64,000 nt of DNA from Sclerotinia nivalis. Lineage: Eukaryota > Ascomycota > Leotiomycetes > Helotiales > Sclerotiniaceae. The stretch lies in contig JAPEIS010000012.1 in assembly GCA_029531795.1 (NCBI GenBank), positions 2,046,001 to 2,110,000 of the forward strand, written 5' to 3'. The translations under genes were made by a program, and so were the position numbers. This document shows, one piece after another, positions 35,521 through 46,850 of this stretch. Every line of letters begins with the position of its first letter. The stretch's first letter is position 1. The notes below the pieces were generated by a model. That model was not told the DNA's origin and searched no databases. It worked only from the letters and a program-made list of their open reading frames with translations.

Positions 35521-35879
35521 AGATCGATTGTTTTAATTCAATCAGGATGATCAATAGAATCAGAAGAATAAATTCGATAGATAATTTGAAGTTTAAATTT
35601 ATTATCTAATGGAATTCAAAGTTTATCCCGATAGTAAATTCTATTATTTTGGATTGAACAATTTTATATAACAATTTGAAAAGTTTTACAATACTTTTTT
35701 GGCTATTTAATCATCAATGAATTATTAAGAGTAGAGATAAGTTGATCTACGATATCGGATCTAGTATATATTGTATCGATTAAAGTATCAATTGGTTGAT
35801 TGTGGAGTGGTATTATTGTTTCCATTGATGCTAAATTGATATATCTAATCAAATCCTTATAAAAATCAATATTAAAATG

Positions 35880-37260
35880 GTTTTGAGGGAGGACAATGTA
35901 CTTTTGATTCTTTAGACGTTTATTGTTTGGATTAGAGTGATACAGTTGATCTTCGTATTTTCTATTGAGCGTGTTTGATCGAATAGTTTTGTTTTTTGGT
36001 TGATAGATTATACAGAAATTATATTGAAATAGAAATTCGAATTATTGTATTTACTATTGATTGAAGATCTTTGTAATTATAAAATACTTAAGGTTCTTAT
36101 AATTAATAAAAATCTCGAACTCTTTTTGTGAATCTTAAAGTTCCGGGTATTATTCTTTTATTATTTTGATAATAATGAATAATTTCTTATTGTAGATTTT
36201 ATAATTATATTTCACTGTTGTATACTTAAATGAAAAATAAGCGATTGGATGTAAAATGTTATCATTATTGTATTGCGAAAGAATTCCTTTTAAGGCCCAA
36301 TCGGAAGTATTGGTTTCCAAAACAGTTTTTTGTTTATAATCGAAGTATACCAAAACCAGTATTATTATAAAAGCCCTTTTTAAAGTATCAAAAGTCTTTA
36401 TATAATCTGTAATCTATTTCTATGTAATATTCTTTTACAAAAAATCGTTGAGAGAACGATAAATCTTTGAAAAATCTTTTATGAAATGTTGATAGAAATT
36501 AGCGAAGCTAAGAAATCGTTGTAAATCTTTTACATATAAAGACAACTCTTAAAATATAATAATTGTAACCTTTTCTTGATCTATTTCGATGTTTTCGATT
36601 GTAATAATAAAACCCAGATACTTTGTTTTTGTAGTTTCGAATTTGTATTTATTGATATCAATCTATAATCCAATATTTATTAGCTTTTGAATCATTTGAT
36701 AAATATATTTTTTATACTTTACAGGATTATCGGAGTAGATTAAGATATCATCGAGATATGCAGTACAATACTTATCCAATTCATCGAAAAGTATATAATT
36801 AATATAATATTGAAACAATACAAATACATTACAAAAACCAAAAGATATAACTAAAAATTCAAAAAGACCAAAACGAATAATAAATATAGTTTTTCATTTA
36901 TCTTCTTTAACGATTTGTATTTTATTAAACATTGTAATGATATCAAACTTAATATAAATTTTTGTATTACAAAGAGCGTTCAACGTTTTGCAAACAATAG
37001 ATAATAGATAGCAATTCTTTATGGTAATATTATTGAATCTTCGATAATCTTGATAGATACGGATCCCCCTTTCAGGTTTAGTAGTTAATAGCAAAGAAAA
37101 GATGTATTACGATTTCGATTCTCGAATGAACTCTTTGAAGAGATTATCATTGAATTATTTGTACATTATCATTAACTTTATTAGCGATAGAGAACGGTTT
37201 TTAAAATAAAATAGCTCTTTATTAGATATCAATTCAATCTTGTAGTCCCAGATTCGACGA
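35880..37260 (-). pseudogene. Reverse transcriptase and RNase H of chromovirus B
   Basis: RT frame 36894-37094: T-K-P-E-R-G-I-R-I-Y-Q-D-Y-R-R-F and I-K-F-D-I-I-T-M-F-N. The catalytic box is intact at about 36740-36765 (Y-L-D-D-I-L-I-Y-S), a rarity in this window. F-L-S-F-A-N-F-Y-Q-H-F-I lies near 36490. RNase H frame 36150-36353: L-E-T-N-T-S-D-W-A and G-I-L-S-Q-Y, where D-A-S-D is expected, then [10 protein letters not shown]. The end block N-Y-K-N-L-K-Y-F is near 36075. Confidence 0.92.
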
Positions 37261-38193
37261 AGTGGTAATCTATCGGTATAATGTGGGAAAAAGACAGAAA
37301 GTTTATTTTATAACTATATAGGGAGTCTTTGTTGTATTTGATCGTTATTAAGGGAAGGTTTGCCGGTTAAAAATCTATTGATATTAGTTTTAAAGATCTT
37401 TCGCAGATGGAACGGTTTATAACAATCGTATACAAAATCATAAAGTTGTAATGGAGTTTTAGAGAGCATCTCTATTATATTACTTTGCTTTTGTAAAATC
37501 GATCGAAAATCCTTTTCTATGAATATCAGGAATAATATAATCTATTACAAATGATCTTGCTCAATAGTTTTTTGTGTAGTATCCAATTCATTCTATATCA
37601 ATCGGATAACCTGAATGTTATCTTGTTGGCAAAACGAAACAAAGCTAGAAACTTGCAATCAATGAATATCATTTATATTTGAGTTTGTACCTTTATAGAC
37701 GGGCATAGAGAGTTCCTCAACAGAAAGTGAGGGTAAACAGTTTTTTGGATTGTGAATAAGGCGATATCGATTTGCAACCTTCAAAATCGACTTTGGATAT
37801 AGACAATTGAGAATTATCTGTACCTGATTATTTGATTCCCTGTAACATTTTGTTCGATAATGATTCACACCAGATGTTAAACTTTACTGAAATTCGAGAT
37901 CAATAGAAGAATCGTCAAATTGTAATATATAATCTTCGTCTGGTATCTTTTCAATAGAAGATTTTTTATAAAGAGTTCTTTTAAAAACAAAAAATGTTTG
38001 AATAAATAGAGAATCGGTATTATCCTTTGGATAATCCTCGATATAGGGAGAGCAATACTTATAATCTATATATTTAGTTTTTATATCAAAATTAGTAAGG
38101 AATTTATTTAAAGGTTCGATAACATCGATAATTTATTATAAAGTAACTTTTGTTAGATTCTTTTGATTCTTGATTAAAGATGGAATCGTTAAT
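37261..38193 (-). pseudogene. Protease to RT linker of chromovirus B
   Basis: Decayed coding region with a frame at 37659-37868 (V-A-N-R-Y-R-L-I-H-N-P-K, S-V-E-E-L-S-M-P-V-Y-K-G-T-N). I cannot locate the protease active site with confidence. It is interrupted on the right by the solo LTR. Confidence 0.5.
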
Positions 38194-38554
38194 TGTCACG
38201 GGTAATCACATGATACCTGATTCACATAACTGGTGATCTACGATCGCCCCATACTCCACGATCATTAAACCCCTCATTTCACATTAGTTATCAGGCTCTT
38301 CTAGATCTTGTCGATCCTTACGATCGTCAACCCTCTCCTGATATCATACAGATCGAAGCCTAGCCTAATTGATGCTTCTCGTCGGCTAGATAGCTTCTAT
38401 TAAGTCTATATATACCACCCACGATCCTTAAGATCGAGGGCAGGTCATTCAATACAATTCTCATTCAAGACACACTTTAACTCTAACACTATCACTATAT
38501 CCATCTTCTCTCTGATCCCTTCAACGTGCTCCGTGATCGTACTATCTCGTGATA
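38194..38554 (+). repeat. Solo Copia LTR, family C (361 bp), TSD TTAAT
   Basis: Starts TGTCACGGGTAATCACATGA and ends ATCTCGTGATA. TTAAT flanks both ends (38189-38193 and 38555-38559). It keeps much more C and G than the LTRs of the full Copia copies, so it is the best preserved member of the family here and the youngest layer of the nest. Confidence 0.95.
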
Positions 38555-38559
38555 TTAAT

Positions 38560-40360
38560 ATACTAATTGGCTTTGAATCATAATACATTGAATAATTAGA
38601 AATATAATAATTTGAAAAGAATATTAAACTCATCTCCATTCAATTGATAATAGGATTGTAATGTTACAATTATAATAAACCAAAGATTAACAATGTTTTT
38701 AATGAAAACTAAATGATATAAAAAGACCAATACTTATAATGATCCTTTATAACGATTTCCATTACAAAATATTCTGTAATTTTATTAACGACTTTTTCAT
38801 CAATAAATCGAAGTTTGCGAAGAAAAAGTAAGAATTGTATTTTGATATTATATTTGAAGACAAAAGAACGATCAACAAAAGTTTCCTCGAAGTATCCATT
38901 ATCAATGAGATTTGTAATAGTAAAAGGGTTTTCATATATAGAAAATATAATGGTTTTAATAAGTAGAGATTTGCTATTTATAGAATTGAACTATAATAAT
39001 TTATATTTATTCATTTTTCGATTTACTTTTTTATCTTTAGTATTTCTTTACGAACGATTTTTCGCAAAAATTAATCTTTTCCTTGCTCGAGATTTTCTTT
39101 AGTTGAATCAAATATAAAGATAACCTTCTTTGATTCGATATAACCTTGCTATTATACCTGATTCAGATATTATTAGTTTTGTATCTAATTATCAATATAT
39201 CCTCTTCGAAATCCATTACAATCATTATTAAACCTATTGATATTTCGGAAAGCTGGGGCGGTAGTATATTGAACAAGGGCCAGATTAATTGAAGCAATAG
39301 TATTATGATTGAAAAAGGCATTAGCAAAAGTTTATTTATTAGAAAGAAGATTATTATTGATATTATAAATAATATAATAATCAACTTGAAGATAACCGAT
39401 CCTATTATAATAATTACAAAAAACTATAGGATTAAACTTCTTTTTCTTATTTTGCTAATCTTTTTGTTATTGTTCTTTCTATTTCATTATATCAAGATCT
39501 ATAAAATCATTATCACCAACAACAAATACATTGCCAGAATTTTTGTTATAATATTCAACATCACGAAGATTCTGATTCCAAATAAAGAATTTCTTTTACC
39601 AACCATCAACATCGTCGATAGCACAAAGGTTCGAATCACTAATGACCAAAGTTCGAAAAGGGACAGTAATCTTTTGCTTCATTGTATTGACAATCTCGCA
39701 ATCAGATTTACAATAAGAGTTAACCAAATGAAACAATATAAAAAAGAAAACCGAAAAGAACTCCTTTGAACCTATAGAAAGTTTATCGAATTTGAACAAA
39801 GCTTCTCTTTCAATATCTACAGAGATATATAATTTGTCCAATTTGGCCAAAAACGAAACAGCAAAATCGAAACAAATAGGATCATCAATAAATCTGATAA
39901 TATCTGTAATACACTTTTATTACACTTGATTATCGAGAAAACTAATAGTGTAACTAATCTTCTTTTATTCGAAAACAAAGAGTTATAAATCGATTATTCA
40001 ATAGAATTGCAAACCCAATTTCCAAGATTGATAGTTCTTTTGACAAACAAGAATATTAGATTTTTCGCCTTTAAAAACAAACAGGTTCTTCTAAGTTTGA
40101 TAGGGAATAATTGGTTTCTGATCAATAACAGTATTATCGATATCCAGCTAAACTTGTTTGCCGACCAAGGTACAAAGGAACCCAACGTTTTCCATTTTGT
40201 ATTCCTTGATCTTATTTGTTTGAGTAGCGATATAAATAGCTTGAATAGTAAAGCGATCTTCAATAATAAAGAAAATATAATTCAGATAAGCAATTTGTTC
40301 GTCAAAATTGATAACAAGGTTTGGTATTATCGAAGTATTCAATTCTGTTAGGATTTATAT
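38560..40360 (-). pseudogene. Gag of chromovirus B
   Basis: Minus-strand gag. R-I/Q-I-A-Y-L-N-Y-I-F then E-Y-K-M-E-N-V-G-F-L at 40148-40342 is the capsid start. K-L-D-K-L-Y-I-S-V-D-I-E-R-E-A and K-F-D-K-L-S-I-G at 39780-39850 are shared with the fragment at 9351-10500. A zinc-knuckle remnant C-N-Y-Y-N-R-I-G-Y-L-Q-V-D-Y (Cys and His mostly lost) is near 39400-39440. An Asn/Arg-rich tail follows, with A-F-R-N-I-N-R-F near 39240. The plus-strand frames at 39305-39769 and 40007-40351 are on the wrong strand. Confidence 0.78.
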
Positions 40361-40803
40361 AATAATAGACTATTGATTAAAGATTCGTTGGATTCCGATA
40401 CGAACTTCTTCGATAGAAGTAGGAATTATACCATTAACAGATATAAAACCAAAAATCATTATAAAAAGAATTATAATTGTACAAAAGTAATTGATAAAAA
40501 AACTACAAAAAATACAATTATACAAAAACAATCAAAAACAAACACAAAAGTCTACAAATAAATATAATTGTACAAAAACAATCAAAGATCAGAAACTGTA
40601 CAAAGCGAATAAAAAGGCTATACAAGAATAGATAAAAAACACGATTACACACAAATAGGCGAATTACGATGGTATAAAAGCAATCGAAAACAGATACAGA
40701 AGCTTATAGATGATTTGGCAAAACCAAATCATTTTGTAAAATAATAAAGCTTTTGAAAGGATAATATAAACTATTACAATAAAAGAAAAGATATATATAA
40801 GAT
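40361..40803 (-). other. Leader of chromovirus B with short repeats
   Basis: Between gag and the 5' LTR. A unit resembling ATTGTACAAAAACAATCAAA recurs two to three times at 40470-40595. No primer binding site recognised. Confidence 0.45.
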
Positions 40804-40934
40804 TGATCTATAGTTGTACTACGAGGAGAGGAAGAAGGTCAAGGAGGTGATCTGACTATATAGAAGTGAATGTATGCATATGTGCCTAAGGCACACATGA
40901 TCATGTGCAGGTGAAGGGGGATGAACCCGTAACA
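40804..40934 (-). repeat. 5' LTR of chromovirus B (131 bp)
   Basis: Same length as 33803-33933. On the minus strand it begins TGTTACGGGTTCATCCCC and ends CTATAGATCA. Confidence 0.92.
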
Positions 40935-40942
40935 ATATATAT

Positions 40943-41690
40943 AGAATAGACAATTGAAGAGCTAAAAAGAAGCCTGAATTTATCTTAGAATATACACTTA
41001 AACGATTTATATAGTGTCTAATATAGAAGAACCTTACAACAAAAGAATAAGGCTTAATCTTCTAATTAAACGAATACTTTGTAAAGCAAAAATAAAATAA
41101 AAAACAGAAATAAATCTTCCATTCTTCCTTTCAAAAATATGATCGGAATATAGTTTAAATATATTCTTCAAAGAAGAATATAAAGGTTATAATTTGGAAA
41201 AGCTTTTGTAATATCGAAAGAAGCAATCTCTATATTATAAATAGAGATTTTGAATCCAAAAAGTTTGGGTATAATGCCAATTTATATTTGGAAATGCTTG
41301 ATGCAGAAATCGAATCTATTTTCGAATAATTGGATTCAGAGTATCAATTTATATAAGATAATGCTCTTATATATACTATTCGCAAAGTAAAAACATAGTT
41401 TCGAAAGAAAGGTATCTCACTAATTCAAAATTGGCCTCCTTATAGCCCTGATCTGAATCCTATAAAGTATATTTGGTGGCATCTAAAAATACATGTTTTT
41501 GAAATGTTTCCTGATATTGCTACAGATAAAAGCACCTCAGAATATACTAAACAAAGATTGAAGAGTACTTTACAAACAGTTTGGGATACATTGGATAATG
41601 GGTTATTCGAAAAATTGGTGGCTAGTATATCGAATAGAATAGAGGCCTGTATCGCGACTGATAGCTGGTATACTAAATATTGAAAATTTA
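40943..41690 (+). pseudogene. Tc1 transposase, C-terminal catalytic part
   Basis: The frame resumes after the chromovirus. Near 41345 it reads Q-F-I-stop-D-N-A-L-I-Y-T, matching the Q-D-N-A-x-x-H block with the second catalytic Asp. At 41432-41480 it reads W-P-P-Y-S-P-D-L-N-P-I-K-Y-I-W-W-H-L-K. The Glu of the D-D-E triad, expected in N-P-I-E, is Lys (AAG at 41465-41467), a G-to-A change that kills catalysis. The rest runs to a stop after D-S-W-Y-T-K-Y near 41683. Confidence 0.92.
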
Positions 41691-41868
41691 AAGTAAAATA
41701 ACAATATAATTTTTTTATATTATTAAAATATATATATAGATCTCAAATATATCAAAATTTTATATTAAAATAATGAAACATTGATTTAATAAATAAGATT
41801 GAATAGAATGATATTGATAAATAATTCCGGGTGAAATCCGGCCGGCCATTATCTGTGCGCAAGTACTG

Positions 41869-42008
41869 TACCACCCACGATCCTTAAGATCGAAAGCAGA
41901 TCATTCAATACAGTTCTCATTCAATACACACTTAATTCTATCACTTCACTATAATCATCTTCTCCCCGATCTCTTCAACGTGCTCCGTGATCGTACTATC
42001 TCGTGATA
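41869..42008 (+). repeat. 3' LTR of outer Copia, right part (family C)
   Basis: Starts with the duplicated TA, then CCACCCACGATCCTTAAGAT as in the intact LTR, and ends ATCTCGTGATA. With 33101-33321 it makes about 359 bp, the family length. The five bases after it are CTATA; the matching left target site is lost with the 5' end. Confidence 0.92.
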
Positions 42009-42013
42009 CTATA

Positions 42014-42890
42014 TTATGTTTTTCTTTGACTAATACTTTTTTTTAATCAGATTATCGTAAGATTTTTTGTTGAATTACCTTTTTATTGTATATAAAATCG
42101 AAAATTTTTGATTAATGAATCTCTTCTGAAAAGTCCTTATCGAGGTCTGTAATGTTGAATAAAAAGTTTTGGATTTCAAGATATTGATTTGAGAAGTATT
42201 TGATCTTCAGATATTCTACAAAATGATATCCAAAAAGAATCTTATAAGAAGAATATTCTAGATGATCGATTTTTTGTATATTGAATAAATTGACTGAAAT
42301 TTGAACTTTTATAAATCAATTTTCGATTCCTGAATTAATCTTTTTGAAAATTCTTTAAAAAAGATCGTTATTTTTTTAGGTTATACTAAAGGATTTTTTA
42401 GTTTTTATAATTGTAAAAATAAATAGTATTCCGATTTCTTTAATAAATTATTTAACTATTTTATTTTCGAAATGAATATCTGAATTATGAAATCCTCCGA
42501 TCGGAATTTCAAAGGTATTGAATATTCAATTTAAGTATTTTATTGTTTCAATGTTTATTGCTCCAATTGTTGAAAAAGCTCAAATATAATATAAAAAGTA
42601 ATCGATTATAAAAAGGATATAAGAAAAGTAAATAAAATCTTCTTTATCGAATATATCATTATCGAAATCTATTGATTAAGTAGTAATATCGATTTTGATA
42701 AGTTTCTAAACTATCGGCCAAATCATTTTAAGGATTTTAGTTTTATTGATTAAAATAAATAGAAAAGATCCTATAAAATCAAAACCAATAAAAATTAAAA
42801 GATAATCAATTTTATAAGGTTTGAGATAGGATATTCTTTATTGTATACTATACTTAATACATTTCATATAACCTTGGATATATTATTTGA
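42014..42890 (-). pseudogene. Integrase of Gypsy element 4
   Basis: Minus-strand core with G-F-D-F-I-G-S-F (first Asp; expected G-x-D-F-I-G-P) near 42780 and I-D-Y-F-L-Y-Y-I near 42600. F-N-T-F-E-I-P-I-G-G-F-H-N-S near 42500 is the region of the second Asp, here Asn. F-I-K-E-I-G-I-L near 42440 covers the Glu helix, with the Glu possibly kept. The zinc-binding part continues beyond the pogo insertion at 44640. Confidence 0.78.
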
Positions 42891-42905
42891 TATCAATAAT
42901 TAATA

Positions 42906-44637
42906 AGTCTAGTATCCCACTTTTCGGCCACCCCAAAAAATTTATCGCTATAAACACTCTATTTTATTCAATCTTTAATAATTCAATAATTATTTAATCA
43001 ATTGATTTGAAATTTGAATATATAATTATTTACAAAATGCCGAATCTATATACTGAAGATAATATTGCTATAGCCCTTGATGTGATTACAAATGGTATAT
43101 CTATATATCGGGTTAGCTCAGAATATAAAGTTCTTTGTACTATACTTCAAAGTTGAATCTATAATCATTTATTTTATAAAAAAGGTATACAAAATCAACA
43201 AAAGATAATTCCGATTCAGAAGAAAAGATTAATAAAATGGATATTAATATAAGAATTATTAAATACTAGTTTTATATATCGATAAATAAAGAAAATGAAT
43301 AAAAACCTCCTCAAAATAAAAGATGATAATCTATTACTTGAAAAGAAATAATTATACAATTTTTTGATTAAGAATCCTGAAATCAAAATCGAAAAACAAT
43401 ATAGAATCGATTCCGTTTGTATTTCAAATACAACTAATGAAATTATTTACAAATGATTTGAAAAATTGTATTTATCTAATATTAAATATATCAAATCCGA
43501 AAACAAATAGAATATAGATGAAGTAGATATTATAAAAGATCAAAGCTTTAATAAACTAATAGTAAAGAACTCCTAGCAATGTTTTATTCAAAAAAAACAA
43601 TCTGATTTAAGAGTTTGGATCTCTTTTATTGAATGTATTTCAACAACTAGCAAAGTCTTTTCCTCCCTTATTATTTACAAAGATTTGAAAGTTCAATAAC
43701 AATGATTCTCTATAGATCTCATTTTATATAAAGATTGAAACTTTACTGTAACTGAAAATGAATGAACAATTAATAAAACAGCTTTTGAATAATTATAAAA
43801 ATTACGAAACTATTGAATTTATAATGGAATACTTTAGATACAATATACATCTTTTATTTTTATTATTATATATATCACATATATTACAATCATTAGATTT
43901 ATCGATATTCTTATCTTTCAAAAACGAATACAGATATTACCTCAATAAATTAAATTCTATATCAGATTCTATATTAATTGGAAAACATAGCTTTTTTGAA
44001 TACTATCAGAAAACAAGAATAAAGGGTTTAACAATTTATAATATTAAAAAAGGATAGAAAGCTTCAAGTTTATGGTTTCAAAATTGTACTAAACCCCTTT
44101 TCAATAGATTATTGTTCGAGAATAGTAACAAAGAAGTTATTATTCAAAACTCTTTTTCAGATAATGATCCTATACTTTAATAAAATAGAAAAGCATCTTT
44201 TATTGAATGAAAAATTCTTTAAAAAACAAATAATATTCGAAACTATATTTATATTATGATTCGAGAAAAAGAAATCGATCTTTCAATTCGTCGATTATTT
44301 TTTCGAAAGATTTCGAAAGGATTTGATACTAAGGATTATACATTTATACTAACAAAACATCGAATAAAATAATTAGAATATAAAATAGAATATATTGTAC
44401 TCAAAAAAAGAAAGATGGTTAAGACTAGCCCGAATTCGAAGTTTGCAAAGATTAAAGCTATTCAGGAGATGCAAATTGAAACTAAGGATCATGAAATTGA
44501 TAAAGATGATTCTAATAATGATTATGAAACAGATTCTACAAGCGATTGTATTGAAGTAGAATAGTTGTTGGGTTATTAAGATTTAAAATTTATATAATGG
44601 TTTTTTTTGGGGTGGCCGAAAAGTGGGGTACTAGACT
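42906..44637 (+). mobile_element. pogo/Fot1-type DNA transposon (1732 bp), TA target
   Basis: Inverted repeats of about 36 bp: AGTCTAGTATCCCACTTTTC at the left end, and the complement (AGTCTAGTACCCCACTTTTC) at the right, both continuing GGCCACCCCAAAAAA. TA flanks both sides (42904-42905, 44638-44639). It lies within the integrase zinc region of Gypsy element 4, whose sequence resumes at 44640. Confidence 0.95.
43038..44563 (+). pseudogene. pogo/Fot1 transposase, decayed
   Basis: Begins M-P-N-L-Y-T-E-D-N-I-A-I-A-L-D, a psq-type helix-turn-helix with V-I-T-N-G-I-S-I. A CENP-B-like second DNA-binding region follows (N-P-E-I-K-I-E-K-Q-Y-R near 43370). DDE domain: N-I-D-E-V-D near 43515 keeps the first Asp. 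The D-G-H-G-S-H motif has become N-N-Y-K-N-Y at 43788, so the second catalytic Asp is Asn. I-S-H-I-L-Q-S-L-D-L follows in the frame 43758-44057. The Lys/Asp-rich tail ends at a stop near 44561. All coding damage seen is of the RIP type. Confidence 0.92.
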
Positions 44638-44639
44638 TA

Positions 44640-45168
44640 TTGGTTATCAATAATTCCTGAGTTTCTTGATTATAAATTCTATTGTATAATAGCCTTTTAA
44701 ATCATAAACAAAAGTTAATATTTCTAAAACTTCAGATTTGAGAACATATCGTTTATCAACCCTATAGAAGGAAAAAAACAGTTTGTTTTCGAGTATATAA
44801 AAGTTTTTGATATACCTAAGAAAAGTTATTTTCTCAAGTTTGGAAAGATTTTCAGGAAGGGTTTGAATTGTTATATAAACATATATAGAGGAATATTATA
44901 GATCTTTATTATATTTACTTACAATTGGATTATATTGGATACTAATGAAGATAACTATAAAATGATTAATAATTATTGATTTTTTTATTGATAATATAGA
45001 GAATATATCCTGATTTTTGAAATTTAGTTGTTTTTATAAACATTGAGCTTCTCGAAGACGAAAAAATTCTTCGTAACCTTTAATACCGTTTTTTCAAATC
45101 TATTTAGGATTTTTCGTATCATATTGTAGTTCTCCTAAAGAGTCTAAAAGATCATCTGACTTGCAATC
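44640..45168 (-). pseudogene. RNase H to integrase linker of Gypsy element 4
   Basis: Minus-strand decayed coding sequence between the pogo element and the solo LTR. Short blocks only; assigned from position between RT and integrase. Confidence 0.45.
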
Positions 45169-45567
45169 TATCACGAGATAGTATAATCACAGAGCACGTT
45201 GAAGGGATCAGGATGAAGATGGTTCTATTGAAGTGATAAAGTTAAATATCTAATTGAATGAGAACTTATTGAATGACTTACCCTCGATCCTATCAATTAA
45301 GGATTGTATATATAGACTAGATCCTCGTTATCTAGTTGACGAAATACATCAATAAGGTATGATTTCTTATGATATTATATCAGGATCAGCTTGATTAATC
45401 ATAAGGATAATCAAGGAATTAGAATAGTCTGAATGCGAATGATGTAAGAAAACATACGATGATCGTACGATATAAATGACGTAGGAAAGAGTATGATGAT
45501 TATACGATAATGTATTGATCATAGATCATTTACATGTGATTTAGATAATATGTGATTACCCGTGACA
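45169..45567 (-). repeat. Solo Copia LTR, family C subtype B (399 bp), TSD CAATC
   Basis: Plus strand TATCACGAGATAGTATAATC ... GATTACCCGTGACA, flanked by CAATC on both sides (45164-45168, 45568-45572). It is longer than the 360-bp type and shares its special segment (TCATTCAATAAGTTCTC side, ATTAGATATTTAAC) with 51616-51807, so it forms a subtype. Confidence 0.93.
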
Positions 45568-45572
45568 CAATC

Positions 45573-46850
45573 AGAATCCAGGAAAATAGTACGGGAAAGA
45601 GTATCTACAATTTTGTTGCGAACTCCCGGGATGTGAATAATAATGATATTGAAAATGGAAAGCTTCATTGTCCAACAAACATATATATCTTTAATCTAAG
45701 AATTGGAAGAAAAAAAGCTTATAAATGACAAATGATCAATAAAGACTATATAATCTTTAGTAAATCTAGAATAATAATGACATTTCCTAACGAACTTAAT
45801 GATAGCAAGTAATTCGCATTTATAGATACTATAGTTTCTCTATATTTTGATTAGCAAAAAGAAATTATATAATACAGGATATTCCACTAGACATTCAATA
45901 TTCTGTTCTGGAGGATAACGTTTCCGAATAATAAAACATCCTGATGCAAAAGCGTTTGAATTTGTATATATCTAAATTGGAAGAATATAATCGACATCAT
46001 AAAAATCGATTATTTTTGAGCATTTCTCACGCAAAAATTCGAAAGTTAATTGTTCACAAGCTCCTTATTGCTATTCTACTTTACCTGTAAAACGAGAAAG
46101 AGAATAAAAGATCTCGGCGAAGTTTTTAATATTTTTATAGATCATCTGTATTGTAGCTAGAAAGTTTCGAATTTTAGTTTAATCAATAGAAACCGGAAAA
46201 TTCTTAATTTTGATTGCTCTAACAAATTTAGTAATCATAATTCCGCCAATCTTATGAAGGATTCCTAAAGTCTCTATTTGATCAACAAAAATATACAGTT
46301 TCTTGAAAGATAGATACAATTGAGCGAAATCAAAACAAGGAAGAATATGATTAGCCAGGTTAAAATAAACTTCTTTCGGAATTACAGAATTTGAAAAGAT
46401 ATTATCAATATAAAACTTAATCAATACTAAATTGTTTTCAATATTAGATTCGAATATAAAAGAATATTCCTCATCTGTTGAACCATCTTTAAAAGAAGAA
46501 ATATAATTGAAAACTATATAGAAAAACTTAAATATAGAAAAGTAAGTAATTTGAATACCTTGTAAAACTCTAGTAAATTGTATCTGAGTTGAATCTCTTA
46601 TAGAAAAGATAAAATAATGATGATCTTTTGGATGAAAAGGTATACCCCAATAAATATATTTCAGATCGAACTGTAGATATATTTTATGATTAAGATGAAA
46701 AAGAAATTCGTAAATATTTTGAGATAAAGTATAATAATTTTCTGGCATTTGTTTTATAATCTTCGGATAATCGAAAGCTATACGTCTTTCAGGATCAGAT
46801 TTATGAAAAGAAAGATTCTTGAGATATTCAATATTTGGTTTATCAATCAT
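45573..46850 (-). pseudogene. Reverse transcriptase of Gypsy element 4
   Basis: The longest open frame of the window (223 codons, 46179-46850). Blocks: E-R-R-I-A-F-D-Y-P-K-I (expected D-Y-R), Y-L-Q-F-D-L-K-Y-I-Y-W-G-I-P (the palm Asp is kept), V-L-Q-G-I-Q, and the catalytic region I-K-F-Y-I-D-N-I-F (expected Y-M-D-D-I-F, second Asp now Asn). L-G-I-L-H-K-I-G-G follows. Beyond 46179 the connection domain continues (V-K-N-F-A-E-like near 46120) to RNase H. The length of the frame suggests a later or weaker round of RIP here. Confidence 0.93.

Larger units (their letters stand above)
33803..40934 (-). mobile_element. Ty3/Gypsy chromovirus B inserted in the Tc1 transposase
   Basis: Minus-strand element with 131-bp LTRs at both ends. 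AGAAT occurs at 33798-33802 and again at 40943-40947. Collapsing one copy restores an uninterrupted transposase frame (G-M-C-R then I-D-N), so this is the target duplication. Eight extra bases of (AT)n lie between the right LTR and the second AGAAT. Gag, RT-RNase H, integrase and a chromodomain are recognisable; a solo Copia LTR lies in the gag-pol region. Confidence 0.92.
33322..41868 (+). mobile_element. Tc1/mariner element, TA target, split by chromovirus B
   Basis: Terminal inverted repeats: left CAGTAACCGTGCACTGATAA at 33322, right (reversed) CAGTACTTGCGCACAGATAA ending at 41868, both continuing TGGCCG. The TA duplications are at 33320-33321 and 41869-41870, in the middle of a Copia LTR whose sequence resumes exactly. 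Without the nested chromovirus and its target repeat the element is about 1.4 kb, a normal Tc1 size. Confidence 0.93.

Noticed and set aside
39305..39769. 154-codon plus-strand Ile/Leu-rich frame that looks like a membrane protein
   Set aside because: It is the complement of the chromovirus B gag, whose zinc-knuckle and K-L-D-K-L-Y blocks are on the minus strand. A+T-rich DNA readily gives Ile/Phe/Leu frames.
40007..40351. 114-codon plus-strand frame
   Set aside because: Opposite the capsid start of chromovirus B gag; no domain.
33322..41868. A giant transposon with cargo genes between Tc1 inverted repeats
   Set aside because: The 7.1 kb inside is a chromovirus with its own LTRs and AGAAT duplication, and the transposase frame rejoins when it is removed.
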